Of a stretch of 64,000 nt of DNA, positions 37,264-46,806 are shown piece by piece. Made by a program: the position numbers and the translations under genes. The stretch is from Candidatus Melainabacteria bacterium (GTDB taxonomy: Bacteria > Cyanobacteriota > Vampirovibrionia > Obscuribacterales > Obscuribacteraceae), in assembly GCA_003963305.1 (NCBI GenBank), contig RXJR01000028.1, forward strand, positions 248,001-312,000, written 5' to 3'. A model generated the notes under the pieces. That model worked only from the letters and a program-made list of their open reading frames with translations, searched no databases and was not told where the DNA came from. The first letter of the stretch is position 1; every line of letters begins with the position of its first letter.

Positions 37264-39864
37264 CTACGCCTGCTTCTTGTCGTTGACCTCGATCAAGAGC
37301 TCGGCAGCCTCAGCCTGCCGCTGCACCTCGAAGTAGTGCGCCCAGTTCGTCGGATCGTCCAGCTTGATGTCTTCGCCGTTGCGCTCATAGAGACGCAGCA
37401 GTTCGGACGGCTGGAAGTTCTTGCGCCAGGTCTCCGGGCCGGCGCTGGCGATGATGCGGCTGAGTCCGGCGAAGACCCGCACGCCCTGCGCATTGAGGTA
37501 GCCAATCGGTCCGCCCCAGACGCCGGTCAAACCGGTGCCAAGAACGAACGCAGCGTCGCCATAAATGCGGTGCTCGGGCGCCACCACATTTTCTTCGATG
37601 ACACGCACCGCTTCATTGGCGATTGCGCCAAGAAGCAGAGTCTGAATGGCCTCACGCGAGAACGACTTGTTCTCGCCCAGACCAGGGAAAGCCGCCTTCA
37701 ACGCGGGGTTGATAATCAGCTTGCCCTTCTTGTCGCGCGCCTGCTTGCCCTTCTCCCAGACGTAAATACCACGCCCGGTCTTCTCGCCGAGATCGCCCAG
37801 CTCGAGGAGAATTTTGAGCACATTGCGCCCGTCTTCCGGCAACGCCATGCGATCGCCAAGCGCCTCATGAAGAGTCCTGGCGACGCTCGCCACGATATCG
37901 GCGCCGACCTTATCGAGCAGCGCCGCCGGTCCCATGGGAGCGCCGGAGTGCTTGATTGCCTTGTCGATTTCGTCCGGAGGAACGCCCTCGGCAAGCAAGT
38001 GGGCCAGTATGACGAGATACGGACCAAGCTCGCGATTGAGCTTGAAGCCGCGCATGTTGAACACCGGCAGCGGTGCCTTGTTCATGGCCGCGACCAGTTG
38101 CACGCCGACGGCCATGGTTTCGTCAGTGGTGGCAGCCGCGCGACCGACCTCGACCACATTCATTTGCTCGGGCGGATTGAAGAAGTGCAGCCCGCCAAAG
38201 CGCTGCGCCTGCTCTCCCAGGTCGCTCGCCAGAGAGTCGAGATCGAGCGCCGACGTATTGGTGAGCAAGAACCACGGGTTCTGATTGGTGCGCGACTTCA
38301 TGACCTCGACGATCTGGGCATAGCTGTTGCGCTTAAACCCCTCCTTTTCCGGCACAGCCTCAATGATCGCATCGCACTCGCGCAGTGCATCATAGTCGAG
38401 AGAGTAGACGATTTTCGCCATCGCCCGGAACTTCTCGTCTTCCGTCAGCCCGGACTTTACGAGATGCTTTTCGATGCGAACCATCGCATCGTTCAAGGCC
38501 TCTGCCTTGACGTCGATCAAGACAAGACTCTCGATGCTCTCGGACGCGGCCGCCAGAGCAGCTATGCCCGCACCCATCGGACCACCAGCTCCGACAATAG
38601 CGAGCTTCTTGATGGACGGCGCAACCACCCTGGCAAAGGCGTTTTTGGCGCCGCCCTTCTTGACGAAGAGCGAGACCAGCCCGCGCCCAAAGGGTGAACG
38701 AGCTTCCCTGGCGAACAGTTGCGATTCCAGACCCGAAGCCTCGGCGTCGGACAGGTCTCGCACCTGCATGATCAGACCGGCGACGCTTACCGGACCGCTC
38801 AGATTGCTCTTCGCCTTGATCTGCAGGACGATCGTCTGAGCCAGCCACTGCCGCATGGAAACGTCGAAGGACGCACCAATTGCGATGGCACCAGCCAGCA
38901 AGGCTGTGACGAAGATGTTCGGACCAACGAGCATCGTCGCAAGCCAGCCATAGGCATTCGGACCGCCGATGATTGTAGCCAGCACCTCATAGAAGATGCC
39001 GACGCCAATAAGCGTGGAGGCGAAGTGCTCCATGACACTCGGAGCCACCACATCCATGAGCACCTGACCACGCTTGCGACCGAAGAGTCCCTTCAGCTCG
39101 CGAGCGGTGCGCAGAGCGCGCCGCCACCTGGTCTGCTGCTGCAGAGACGCCTTGAGAATTTTCCTCCATGTAGGCGACTGCAAGCAGTAGTGTTCGGCGC
39201 TCGCCATCATCTGCTCATAGCTGCCGCAAAGCCCGTCGATCAAGCCCATCTCCTGAGCCTCAACAGCCTTCAGGCGCTTGAACCCGGCCACGAACTCGAC
39301 CGCATCGGTCAGACGCGCCATCCGCTGAGCGACATGAATGCTGCCCTTGAACCCGGGAATGAGCCCGACCAGACATTCCGGCAGCTGCACGGCACTCATC
39401 TGCTCGCTGCCGCTGATGCCGAGAATGTGATTGCAGAAAAGCGCCATCTCGAAACCGCCGCCCTTCCACTCGCCATTGATAGCAGCGACCGTGGGGAAAG
39501 GCATGTTGCTGAGGCGACCGAGAATGCGCTTCGCTTCTTCTGTGACCTTGACGAATGCATTGACGTCAGGATCATGCTGCAGGCGGTGGATCTCCTTGAT
39601 GTCGGCGCCTGCAATACCGGGCTTCTCGAAGGGCGTGCTGACGATCAGACCGCGACAATCACGGTCCTGCGCAATCACATCCAGGATGCGATTCAGGTCA
39701 TAGAGAGTGGCCGGCTGAATGGTGTTCACCGGTCCGGGAGAGTTGAGAAGCAGCGTGTAAACGCCCTTCGAGCTGCGGCTCAAGTTGAAGACTACGCTGT
39801 CGCGAACGACAAGCGGGGTAACTTCCTGACCGCGCGAGCCGAAACCGAAATTTCTCTTTGTCAT
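37264..39864 (-). CDS. fadB: FadB/FadJ-like enoyl-CoA hydratase / 3-hydroxyacyl-CoA dehydrogenase
   Basis: A two-domain beta-oxidation enzyme of 866 residues; E. coli FadB has 729. The crotonase domain (about 20-230) has GIAGADIKEI and INGEWKGGGFEMALFCNHIL. The dehydrogenase domain starts at about 420 with AIVGAGGPMGAGIAALAA, then GGLHFFNPPEQMNVVEVGRA and the C-terminal helical region. Between them, about 280-340, lies an insertion with two hydrophobic segments (IGVGIFYEVLATIIG and IFVTALLAGAIAIGASF). This is unusual for a soluble enzyme and may anchor it to membrane. GAGGAAT precedes the ATG. Confidence 0.92.
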   Translation of the reverse strand: MTKRNFGFGSRGQEVTPLVVRDSVVFNLSRSSKGVYTLLLNSPGPVNTIQPATLYDLNRILDVIAQDRDCRGLIVSTPFEKPGIAGADIKEIHRLQHDPDVNAFVKVTEEAKRILGRLSNMPFPTVAAINGEWKGGGFEMALFCNHILGISGSEQMSAVQLPECLVGLIPGFKGSIHVAQRMARLTDAVEFVAGFKRLKAVEAQEMGLIDGLCGSYEQMMASAEHYCLQSPTWRKILKASLQQQTRWRRALRTARELKGLFGRKRGQVLMDVVAPSVMEHFASTLIGVGIFYEVLATIIGGPNAYGWLATMLVGPNIFVTALLAGAIAIGASFDVSMRQWLAQTIVLQIKAKSNLSGPVSVAGLIMQVRDLSDAEASGLESQLFAREARSPFGRGLVSLFVKKGGAKNAFARVVAPSIKKLAIVGAGGPMGAGIAALAAASESIESLVLIDVKAEALNDAMVRIEKHLVKSGLTEDEKFRAMAKIVYSLDYDALRECDAIIEAVPEKEGFKRNSYAQIVEVMKSRTNQNPWFLLTNTSALDLDSLASDLGEQAQRFGGLHFFNPPEQMNVVEVGRAAATTDETMAVGVQLVAAMNKAPLPVFNMRGFKLNRELGPYLVILAHLLAEGVPPDEIDKAIKHSGAPMGPAALLDKVGADIVASVARTLHEALGDRMALPEDGRNVLKILLELGDLGEKTGRGIYVWEKGKQARDKKGKLIINPALKAAFPGLGENKSFSREAIQTLLLGAIANEAVRVIEENVVAPEHRIYGDAAFVLGTGLTGVWGGPIGYLNAQGVRVFAGLSRIIASAGPETWRKNFQPSELLRLYERNGEDIKLDDPTNWAHYFEVQRQAEAAELLIEVNDKKQA

Positions 39865-39919
39865 AGATTCCTCACGTTGTTGTGGCGTCTGCGCCTGGTA
39901 GTCGACAGTTCGACATCAG

Positions 39920-39946
39920 CCGGTCAGCAGGATGCTGTCCGACCGG
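39920..39946. other. Hairpin in the thiolase-FadB spacer
   Basis: CCGGTC pairs with GACCGG and an inner AGC with GCT. It lies 24 bases after the thiolase stop and 56 bases before the FadB start. There is no clear T-run. Confidence 0.45.
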
Positions 39947-39969
39947 TTCTTCTTGATGCGCTCAGACCC

Positions 39970-41262
39970 TCAATCGGGTTCGTAGCGCTTGACGAGAACG
40001 GCAGTGCCCATGCCCCCGGCAGCGCATTGCGTGCCCAGGGCATATTCCATGCCAGGCTCGTGACGCCGCAAATAAACTTCGCGAGCGATCATGCCGAGCA
40101 AGCGCGCTCCGGTGGCGCCGAGCGGATGCCCGATCGAGATGCCGCCGCCATAGAGATTGGACTTGTTCACGTCGATGCCGAGCACCTTCATGATCGCCGC
40201 CCAGATATGCGCGAAAGCTTCATTGATCTCCCAGTAGCCGATATTCGAGACGCTCATGTGGCGCCGCGCTAAAAGCCGCTGAACAGCAGGAACAGGACCC
40301 AGCCCCATTGTCATGGCGTCGCATCCAGCCGCTTCGAAGTCGACGACTTCAGCGAGGATGGTGGCGCCGAGCTTGATAGCAGCTTCTTCGCTGGCGAGCA
40401 CCACAGCGACGCCGCAACCGCCCATGCCGGAGGCATTGGCAGCCGTGACGAGACCGCCCGTGTCAGGCAGCGCCCGCAAGCCGGCCACCTTTTCGAGAGT
40501 GGTGGCGCGCGGACCCTCGTCTTCGGTGACAAGACCGACACCCGGCACGAGGAAGGGAGCGATCTCGAGCGCCATACGTTCGCGACCGGCGAGCGCCCGC
40601 TCATGCGACAGAACTGCAAGCGCATCAGCGTCGCCCCGTTTGATGCCGCAAAGATTGGACACCGTCTGAGCAGTCTTGGCCATGCCGGCACGTCGCGGAT
40701 CGATAGCGTTCAGCGAAGTAGCAAGACCGCTCTCGCCGTAGGCGCCGAAGACCAGACCGGGACCGTAGTGCTTGCCGAAGCCGAACATCGTCAGCCATTT
40801 GCCCCACGGTTTTGTCGTCACATTGCGCAGCCTGCGATTGAAGCCTGAATTGCGCACTGAACTCGGCACCAGATAGGATGTGTCGGCCATGCTCTCGGCA
40901 CCGGCAGCGATACCGATCTCGATGTATCCCTCGTTAATCTGTCTGAAGATTTCACGAGAAGCATCCATGCTCGACGAGCACTGGCGGTTGATGGTCAGAC
41001 AGTGGGTACTGTCTTTCAGACCACCGGCTTCTGCCGCGTGCTTGGCGAAGTTGCTCGTGAACGCATCCTGAGCCACCTGCCCAGCCGCCAGAGCGCCAAT
41101 TTTGCTGACATCAATGATGCCCGCTTCGGCGATGGCCGCCCGCACAGCCTCGCCCACCAGATCTTTGGCCGAAACCTGCCGCGCCATGCTCAGGCTGGGA
41201 GTGCGCTTGCAGGCGATGACGACAACGCGCCGCCTTTTGAACTGCTTCTTTGATTCTGACAT
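39970..41262 (-). CDS. fadA: Acetyl-CoA acyltransferase (thiolase)
   Basis: Cleaves 3-ketoacyl-CoA to acetyl-CoA and shortened acyl-CoA. The 430-residue protein carries the acylated Cys in TINRQCSSSMDASREI near residue 95, the EINEAFAH motif, the His in GGGISIGHPLGATGARL and the second Cys in ALGTQCAAGGMGTAVLV. GGAGG lies 6 bases before the ATG at 41262. The open frame extends to 41397, but only through spacer hairpins. It is a FadI-like longer thiolase and completes beta-oxidation with the FadB- and FadE-like genes downstream. Confidence 0.95.
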   Translation of the reverse strand: MSESKKQFKRRRVVVIACKRTPSLSMARQVSAKDLVGEAVRAAIAEAGIIDVSKIGALAAGQVAQDAFTSNFAKHAAEAGGLKDSTHCLTINRQCSSSMDASREIFRQINEGYIEIGIAAGAESMADTSYLVPSSVRNSGFNRRLRNVTTKPWGKWLTMFGFGKHYGPGLVFGAYGESGLATSLNAIDPRRAGMAKTAQTVSNLCGIKRGDADALAVLSHERALAGRERMALEIAPFLVPGVGLVTEDEGPRATTLEKVAGLRALPDTGGLVTAANASGMGGCGVAVVLASEEAAIKLGATILAEVVDFEAAGCDAMTMGLGPVPAVQRLLARRHMSVSNIGYWEINEAFAHIWAAIMKVLGIDVNKSNLYGGGISIGHPLGATGARLLGMIAREVYLRRHEPGMEYALGTQCAAGGMGTAVLVKRYEPD

Positions 41263-41310
41263 TTCGGTCCTCCAAGTTCGATTAGCGATGACGACACGCC
41301 ACCGCATGTG

Positions 41311-41341
41311 GTTCGGCAGGGGATTGACTCCCTTGCCGAAC
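41311..41341. other. Long hairpin in the ClpP-thiolase spacer
   Basis: GTTCGGCA pairs with TGCCGAAC, then after one mismatch GGGA with TCCC (minus strand), giving about 12 bp. A second hairpin follows at about 41350-41371 (GCACGCCGCAGTGCGGTGGTGC on the minus strand, in part). Both lie in the 180-base spacer before the thiolase start, with no T-run. Confidence 0.5.
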
Positions 41342-41442
41342 CTGAGCGAGCACCACCGCACTGCGGCGTGCATATGTACTATGCGGGGGCGAATCAACGC
41401 CTCCGCACAGCTCGTTCAACCGTCCTGACCGGGACAATGACG

Positions 41443-42102
41443 TCAGTCGCGAATAATGTCGACCAGCCCCTTCGGACCATAGTCTTTCGCTTGCTGAGCC
41501 GACAACCAGGTGTCCTTCTCCATATCCTTACGAACTTCGTCGTACGGCTTGCCCGAATGGAGCGAGATGATCTCAGCCAGAGTGTGGGTACCGTGCTCCA
41601 GCTCGGCGTCGAGAATCCTCGAGTCCTCGCGCGTTAAGACGTTGCCGCCACCGCCATTGATGCGCGTCTGGTGGATCATCACCCGTCCGTGACGGTTGAT
41701 GCTCCGCATGCCATCAGTGCCGCAGCACAGGAGAATCGAACCCATGCTGGCCGCCATGCCATTGCAAGTGGTGGCAACCGGGAAGGACTTTTTCTCCTGT
41801 TGGATGCGGTCGTATATCGCCAGCCCATCAAGAACCACGCCGCCGGGAGTGTTGAGAAACAGGTGGCGGGGCTTCTTGAAATCGATGTGCCGTAGATATG
41901 CGAATTGCGCCGACACGGCTTTGTATGTCTCGCCGTCGATCGGACCGGTCAGATCGATCAGTCCCTCCTGTAGGAGCCAGGCGTAGGCGTCCATGGCTCG
42001 CTCACCACCGAGCGGGCCCTTGACGATGACCATGGGAGCGGAAGCCTTCTGGGGTTCGTCCCAGAAAGGATATTGGAAGCGGAGAGCAGAGTTAACAGGC
42101 AT
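41443..42102 (-). CDS. clpP: ClpP-like serine protease subunit
   Basis: The ATG at 42102 has AAGGGA 5-6 bases upstream and yields 219 residues. A 30-residue N-terminal extension precedes the ClpP fold (LIDLTGPIDGETYKAVSAQ). The catalytic Ser lies in CNGMAASMGSILL, the His in GRVMIHQTRINGG and the Asp in DMEKDTWLSAQQAKDYG, so the triad is intact. The N-terminal axial-loop region differs from housekeeping ClpP. It follows the ClpA-like gene by 157 bases. It is probably a paralogue serving that ATPase, and a second housekeeping clpP elsewhere is expected but not visible here. Confidence 0.92.
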   Translation of the reverse strand: MPVNSALRFQYPFWDEPQKASAPMVIVKGPLGGERAMDAYAWLLQEGLIDLTGPIDGETYKAVSAQFAYLRHIDFKKPRHLFLNTPGGVVLDGLAIYDRIQQEKKSFPVATTCNGMAASMGSILLCCGTDGMRSINRHGRVMIHQTRINGGGGNVLTREDSRILDAELEHGTHTLAEIISLHSGKPYDEVRKDMEKDTWLSAQQAKDYGPKGLVDIIRD

Positions 42103-42259
42103 GACATTCCCTTTTCTAGACTGTCGCGTGTTGAAGCACAGTCCCGTTGGAGTTTGCAGAAGTTTGAGCGGCGGCAGGGTGATATGTCTTCGTTCGTGCA
42201 GACGTTTAGATCGTGCACGCTGAGACCAGAGCACCCCGCCACCACTCGATTCAGAGGAG

Positions 42260-44815
42260 TCAGTCCTTGCGGAACTTGACGGTCGATCCTTCCAGATAAG
42301 CCGTCACGTTGTCGCCACGAACGAACTCATTGTCGAACACCCTTTCGGCAAGCGGCACGGTAAGATTATTCATTACCATGCGCTTGAGCTGACGGGCACC
42401 CAACTCTGAGCTGTAACCGCCCTTGGCCAGGAAGTCGATGACCGGTTTCTCAATCGTGAGATTGATGCCCCGCCCCTCGGCATCCGAGAGTTCCTTGACC
42501 AGAGGCGCCAGCTGCTTCTCGGTGATTCCGACAATATCAGTCGGAGTGAGCGGATGGAAGACGAGAATATCGTCAAGCCGATTGAGGAATTCCGGCGAGA
42601 AAGTCCGCCGGGCCGCAGAACGCACGCGTTCTTCAGCTGCTTCCCTGGTCTCGGATTCCGACTTCTCCGCCGTCACCGAATCGAACAACATCGCCTTTTC
42701 ACTGACTTCAAGTGCGCCGACGTTCGAAGTCATGATCAGGAGAACGTTGCGGTAGTCGATCGGACGACCGTGTCCGTCTTTCAGCCTGCCATAATCCATG
42801 ACCTGGAGAAGCAAGCTATAAAGATCCTGGTGAGCCTTCTCGATTTCGTCGAGCAGGAGCACCAGATAGGGACGACGGCGCACGGGCTCGGTGAGCGTGC
42901 CTTCCTGATCGTTGCCGACGTAAATCGGCACACCACCAGTCAGCTTGCCGATCGAGCTGGAGTTCTGGTATTCAGACATATCCAGACGCTCGAGTGTGAT
43001 ACCCAGAGCCTCAGCGATCTTCTGGGACCACCAGGTCTTCCCGGCGCCGGTCGGACCGAGAATCAAGATGCTGACAAGCGGCTGCTCGACCTTGAAAAGA
43101 TCGCGCGCTTTCAGCAACCCTGAAACGACTTTGGTGGCGTCCTGCCGGCCAACAACAGTCTCGTTGACCTTGGTGGGTAGGCTGAGCAAAATCTCTTGCG
43201 GCTGCTGGACCGGAATATCCCTTGATTCCGTCAGTTCCCGCTCGATTTCGTTCTTGTCGACGATGACCACTTCATCGTCTTGTTTCGGCGCTGCCTTTCC
43301 TTCAGTGCCGGCTGTCGCCGCAGCCTTCGCCTTCTGGATGAGTTCTTCCAGCTCAGCAACTCGCTCCTTGAATTGTGCGAGCTGAGCGACTTTCTGCGCA
43401 GAGTCCTTCTCCCGTTCCCACCAGAGAATTTCGAACTTCAGAGTGTTCAGCTCAGCTTGAGCCTCTTGCGCTTCCTCAGAACCGCCATCTTTCTTGAGCC
43501 GCTGCGTTGAAGACGCGCCGTCGATCAGTGTCAACGCCGCATCGATTACGCTGTATCCAAGCGGCTTCAGATAGCGGATGGCCAGATACACGGCTGCCGA
43601 AATCGCCGCATTGGTGATCTGCACACGATGGTGCTTCTCGAATCCAGCTCGCCGTCCGACCATGAAACGACGCAACTCCAGGTTGGTCGGCTCCGGCAGC
43701 TGAAGGTCCTGGAAGCGACGCTTCAGAGCCTTGTCAGACTCGATGTGCTTCAGGTATTCACTGTTCGTGGTGGCGCCAATCAGCGAAATCTCGCCATTTG
43801 CAAGGGCCGGCTTGAGAATGTTCGATGCATCCATCGCACCGTCTCTGGTGCCGCCGGCGCCCATGACCATGTGGAATTCGTCGATGAAGAGGATGATGCG
43901 CGGGTCTGACTTGAGCTCCTCGACCACCTTCTTCATACGCTCTTCGAATTCACCGCGGTATTTCGTGCCCGCCACCACATCGGCGATGTTGAGGTTGACG
44001 ACAATTTTGTCCTTCATGTCGTCAGGAACCCTGCCATCGGCGATGGCCTGGGCGAGAGCCTCGACGAGCACCGACTTGCCCACACCGCCCTCGCCGAGCA
44101 AGCAAGCATTTCGCTTCACCTTTCGACGCAAGATGGAAATCAGCCGAGCGACTTGCTTCTCACGGCCGATCACCGGTTCGAGTTTACCCTGCGCCGCCTT
44201 GAGAGTGAGATCGACACCGGGAATTTCAGAAGTCAGAAATACCGAATTTGACCTCAAGCGAGTCTTCATTGTCTGCTCCTTTCTGGGCACGAGACTTTTA
44301 CCCTCCTGGCCGCCCGGAATCGGGATGCCTTCATTGGTCACACGACCGGCATTTTTCGCGTCGATTTCATCGAGCGCGTCTTTGGCTTTCTGGATGCGCA
44401 GCAGTTGGTCCTTCACGCCCTGCGTCCAGTGGATGTTGTAATCCTCGGTGAACATCCGCGCGACGTGCGACTCTTGCACCTGCATCATGCCCATGAGCAG
44501 ATGAATCGGACGCACAAGCTGATCCTTGCCCGCCTCGAAGGCCGCCAGATCCAGTGCCGTGATCACGTTTCCTTCGCACGGCACATAAGCCTCGCCGACA
44601 TCAAAACCATCCGGCGGGGAAGGTGTCTCGTCGATCGTTTGCATGTCGACAGGTGTGTTGAAGATAAGCCATTCGCGCACGGCCGTATTCTGCTCTTTTG
44701 CCATGACCACGAACAGCATACCGAGCGAGATCGGCCTCTTGAAGTGAACTGCATATGCCGCAGCTTTCCTCATCAGCCGAGCCATTTCGGGATGATATTC
44801 CATCGCATACTCCAT
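42260..44815 (-). CDS. Clp AAA+ unfoldase (ClpA/ClpC-like)
   Basis: An ATP-driven unfoldase with two AAA+ modules, 851 residues. The N-terminal Clp repeat domain spans about 1-140 (ARLMRKAAAYAVHFKRPISL and VRPIHLLMGMMQVQESH). Module 1 has LLGEGGVGKSVLVEALAQ and IILFIDEFHMVMGAGG. A coiled linker with long helices (about 400-490) is shorter than the ClpB middle domain. Module 2 has LGPTGAGKTWWSQKIAEAL and VLLLDEIEKAHQDL. At the place of the ClpP-docking (I/V/L)G(F/L) loop it reads KAMLFDS. GGGAG precedes the ATG at 44815. A ClpP-like gene follows. Confidence 0.93.
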   Translation of the reverse strand: MEYAMEYHPEMARLMRKAAAYAVHFKRPISLGMLFVVMAKEQNTAVREWLIFNTPVDMQTIDETPSPPDGFDVGEAYVPCEGNVITALDLAAFEAGKDQLVRPIHLLMGMMQVQESHVARMFTEDYNIHWTQGVKDQLLRIQKAKDALDEIDAKNAGRVTNEGIPIPGGQEGKSLVPRKEQTMKTRLRSNSVFLTSEIPGVDLTLKAAQGKLEPVIGREKQVARLISILRRKVKRNACLLGEGGVGKSVLVEALAQAIADGRVPDDMKDKIVVNLNIADVVAGTKYRGEFEERMKKVVEELKSDPRIILFIDEFHMVMGAGGTRDGAMDASNILKPALANGEISLIGATTNSEYLKHIESDKALKRRFQDLQLPEPTNLELRRFMVGRRAGFEKHHRVQITNAAISAAVYLAIRYLKPLGYSVIDAALTLIDGASSTQRLKKDGGSEEAQEAQAELNTLKFEILWWEREKDSAQKVAQLAQFKERVAELEELIQKAKAAATAGTEGKAAPKQDDEVVIVDKNEIERELTESRDIPVQQPQEILLSLPTKVNETVVGRQDATKVVSGLLKARDLFKVEQPLVSILILGPTGAGKTWWSQKIAEALGITLERLDMSEYQNSSSIGKLTGGVPIYVGNDQEGTLTEPVRRRPYLVLLLDEIEKAHQDLYSLLLQVMDYGRLKDGHGRPIDYRNVLLIMTSNVGALEVSEKAMLFDSVTAEKSESETREAAEERVRSAARRTFSPEFLNRLDDILVFHPLTPTDIVGITEKQLAPLVKELSDAEGRGINLTIEKPVIDFLAKGGYSSELGARQLKRMVMNNLTVPLAERVFDNEFVRGDNVTAYLEGSTVKFRKD

Positions 44816-44881
44816 TTCAGTTGCTCCCACCGTTTCCGGCGAGAGTGGTGATATTGGTTTTGACCGATATGTTCGCTAGTT

Positions 44882-46741
44882 TCAGTCGTACATAGCGGCG
44901 ATTCGAGCTGCCTCCATTCTTTTCGAGAGCTTTGCGCTGATCTCGGTTTTGCCGGAAAGCAGACGGTTTTCGATCGACGGAGTGATTGGCACAATCGCAA
45001 ACTTGCGAATGCGCTTCCACTGCCCTTTAAGACCAATTCTCTCGTTGGCTCGATCGATTTCTGCTTGCACTTCAGACCTGATGATTGCGCTCTCAGTCAG
45101 GTCTTTCAACGAAAATTTCGCCGCATCTTCTCCTTTCTCGCAAACAAGCGCGCGCGCATTCGCTTCGTTGATGTAAACCAGCGCAGTCACGAAGGGACGC
45201 CCGATGAACGCCGGCACGATAAACTGAATCAGCCGACTTCCTTCGAACTCCTCGACGATTTCCTTGCTGGAAACTTTTTCAGCGTTGAACGTCTTGCCGT
45301 CTTCGCCAACTCGACCTTCGACGACCAGGCAGCCTTCTTCAAGGTGCCCGACGTCGCCTGTGTGGAAGGCACCATTGATGAATGACTGCGCAGTCAGAGC
45401 AGGGTCATTCCAATAGCCCGGTGACACCGTCGGACCGCCTATGACGATTTCGGTGCCATCGTCATCTTCGAGCGGCTTGAATGCGATCGTCACGCCTTCG
45501 AGCGGATCACCCGATGACCCGGGAACTTCCTTATGGACGTAGCCCACAGTGGAAGCACCCGTCGTCTCGGAAAGTCCATAGCCGGGGATGACCTTTTGCC
45601 GCAACACCTCGAGCTTGCGTGACAACTCCCGAGGGAATGCCGAACCACCCGTGATGCGCATGCGCAGACGCCCACCCAGCCCTCTATTGAGAGCCTTAGC
45701 AACAATGAAGTTGCAGACGCCATCGAGTGCGCTCCCGTCCGGTGCCAATGCTCGCCTCACAACTGCCGCCTTAACCCTGGCCAGCAGTTTGTTCGCAAGC
45801 GGTGCCTGCAACTCGTCCATGAGCATCGACCAGAGTTTGGTGACGCCCAGAAGCACCGTCGGACGCACACTGCGAATGTGCTTCTTCAGGTCGAGCGGAT
45901 GGCACAGAAACATCGTCACTCCGCACCAGAGCGCCGGTCCCTGCCCATTCCAGGCGAAGATGTGATTGGCCGGCAGCAGCCCGAAGTAGATGTCGTCGGA
46001 GCTAAGCGCAAAACGCTTCGGCACCGCGGCCGACATATGCGCCAGATTGCCGTGAGTGATCATGACAATCTTCGGATTGCCGGAGCTGCCTGACGTGGCA
46101 ACGAGCATGGCGACCCGATCGTGCACCAGATGTTCATAAGAACGACCCGATGTGTTGTGCAGATTGTTGAGCGCCTTAGCGACAGCTTCGCTCAACTGCA
46201 CAACTCGCACACCCGATCTGCCAAACTGATCGAGCTGAACCTTTCCGGACTGCTCATGGTCTTCACAGAAAACAACCTTGAGCGTGCTGCCGGAAAGCTC
46301 GGCGGGAGCATTGTCCGCCTGGTTGAGGATGTAGGATGTGCTCTCCGCCGTCAGGCGTGGATCGACACCAATGACGATACCACCGGCCGACCATGTAGCC
46401 AGAGCCAGCCACATCCATTCAGCCCTGTTCCACGAGACAATGCCGACTCTGTCGTTTGGCTTGACGCCATAGTCTCGCTCGAGCACGTAGGTCAGAGCCG
46501 CGACGATACGCGCAGTCTGTTCCCAGGTCACCCGTTCGTACGAGAACCGCTCCCTGCCGACAATCGGATGCCGCCAGGTGCTTTTTCTTCCCTCCGAATG
46601 CGGCACGATGAAGCCGACACCGTCAGGATTCTCCGTTGCGTGCAGCCAGAGGCGATGCAGCAGCGTTTCGTTCGGACCCGGCCCCGTCAACTGGCTTGCA
46701 AAGCCAGCGGAGCCAGGACCGGTAGCGCGTTTTGTGCCCAC
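44882..46741 (-). CDS. fadD: Long-chain acyl-CoA synthetase (AMP-forming)
   Basis: Activates fatty acids with ATP and CoA before beta-oxidation. Adenylate-forming signatures are present: AMLVATSGSSGNPKIVMITH (P-loop motif), GYGLSETTGASTVGY, and FHTGDVGHLEEGCLVVEGRV with the hinge. The lysine motif normally near the C-terminus is not obvious to me. The sequence there reads SIENRLLSGKTEIS. The GTG at 46741 lies 8 bases after AAGGAG. Another GTG at 46747 is only 2 bases away, so I prefer the former. A role with the neighbouring fadE, fadB and fadA genes is likely. Confidence 0.88.
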   Translation of the reverse strand: MGTKRATGPGSAGFASQLTGPGPNETLLHRLWLHATENPDGVGFIVPHSEGRKSTWRHPIVGRERFSYERVTWEQTARIVAALTYVLERDYGVKPNDRVGIVSWNRAEWMWLALATWSAGGIVIGVDPRLTAESTSYILNQADNAPAELSGSTLKVVFCEDHEQSGKVQLDQFGRSGVRVVQLSEAVAKALNNLHNTSGRSYEHLVHDRVAMLVATSGSSGNPKIVMITHGNLAHMSAAVPKRFALSSDDIYFGLLPANHIFAWNGQGPALWCGVTMFLCHPLDLKKHIRSVRPTVLLGVTKLWSMLMDELQAPLANKLLARVKAAVVRRALAPDGSALDGVCNFIVAKALNRGLGGRLRMRITGGSAFPRELSRKLEVLRQKVIPGYGLSETTGASTVGYVHKEVPGSSGDPLEGVTIAFKPLEDDDGTEIVIGGPTVSPGYWNDPALTAQSFINGAFHTGDVGHLEEGCLVVEGRVGEDGKTFNAEKVSSKEIVEEFEGSRLIQFIVPAFIGRPFVTALVYINEANARALVCEKGEDAAKFSLKDLTESAIIRSEVQAEIDRANERIGLKGQWKRIRKFAIVPITPSIENRLLSGKTEISAKLSKRMEAARIAAMYD

Positions 46742-46806
46742 GTACACTACTCCTTAGTTAGACGTGGAAGAAAGCGCCCGGATTCTTCAACCCGAACGCA
46801 GCTGGT

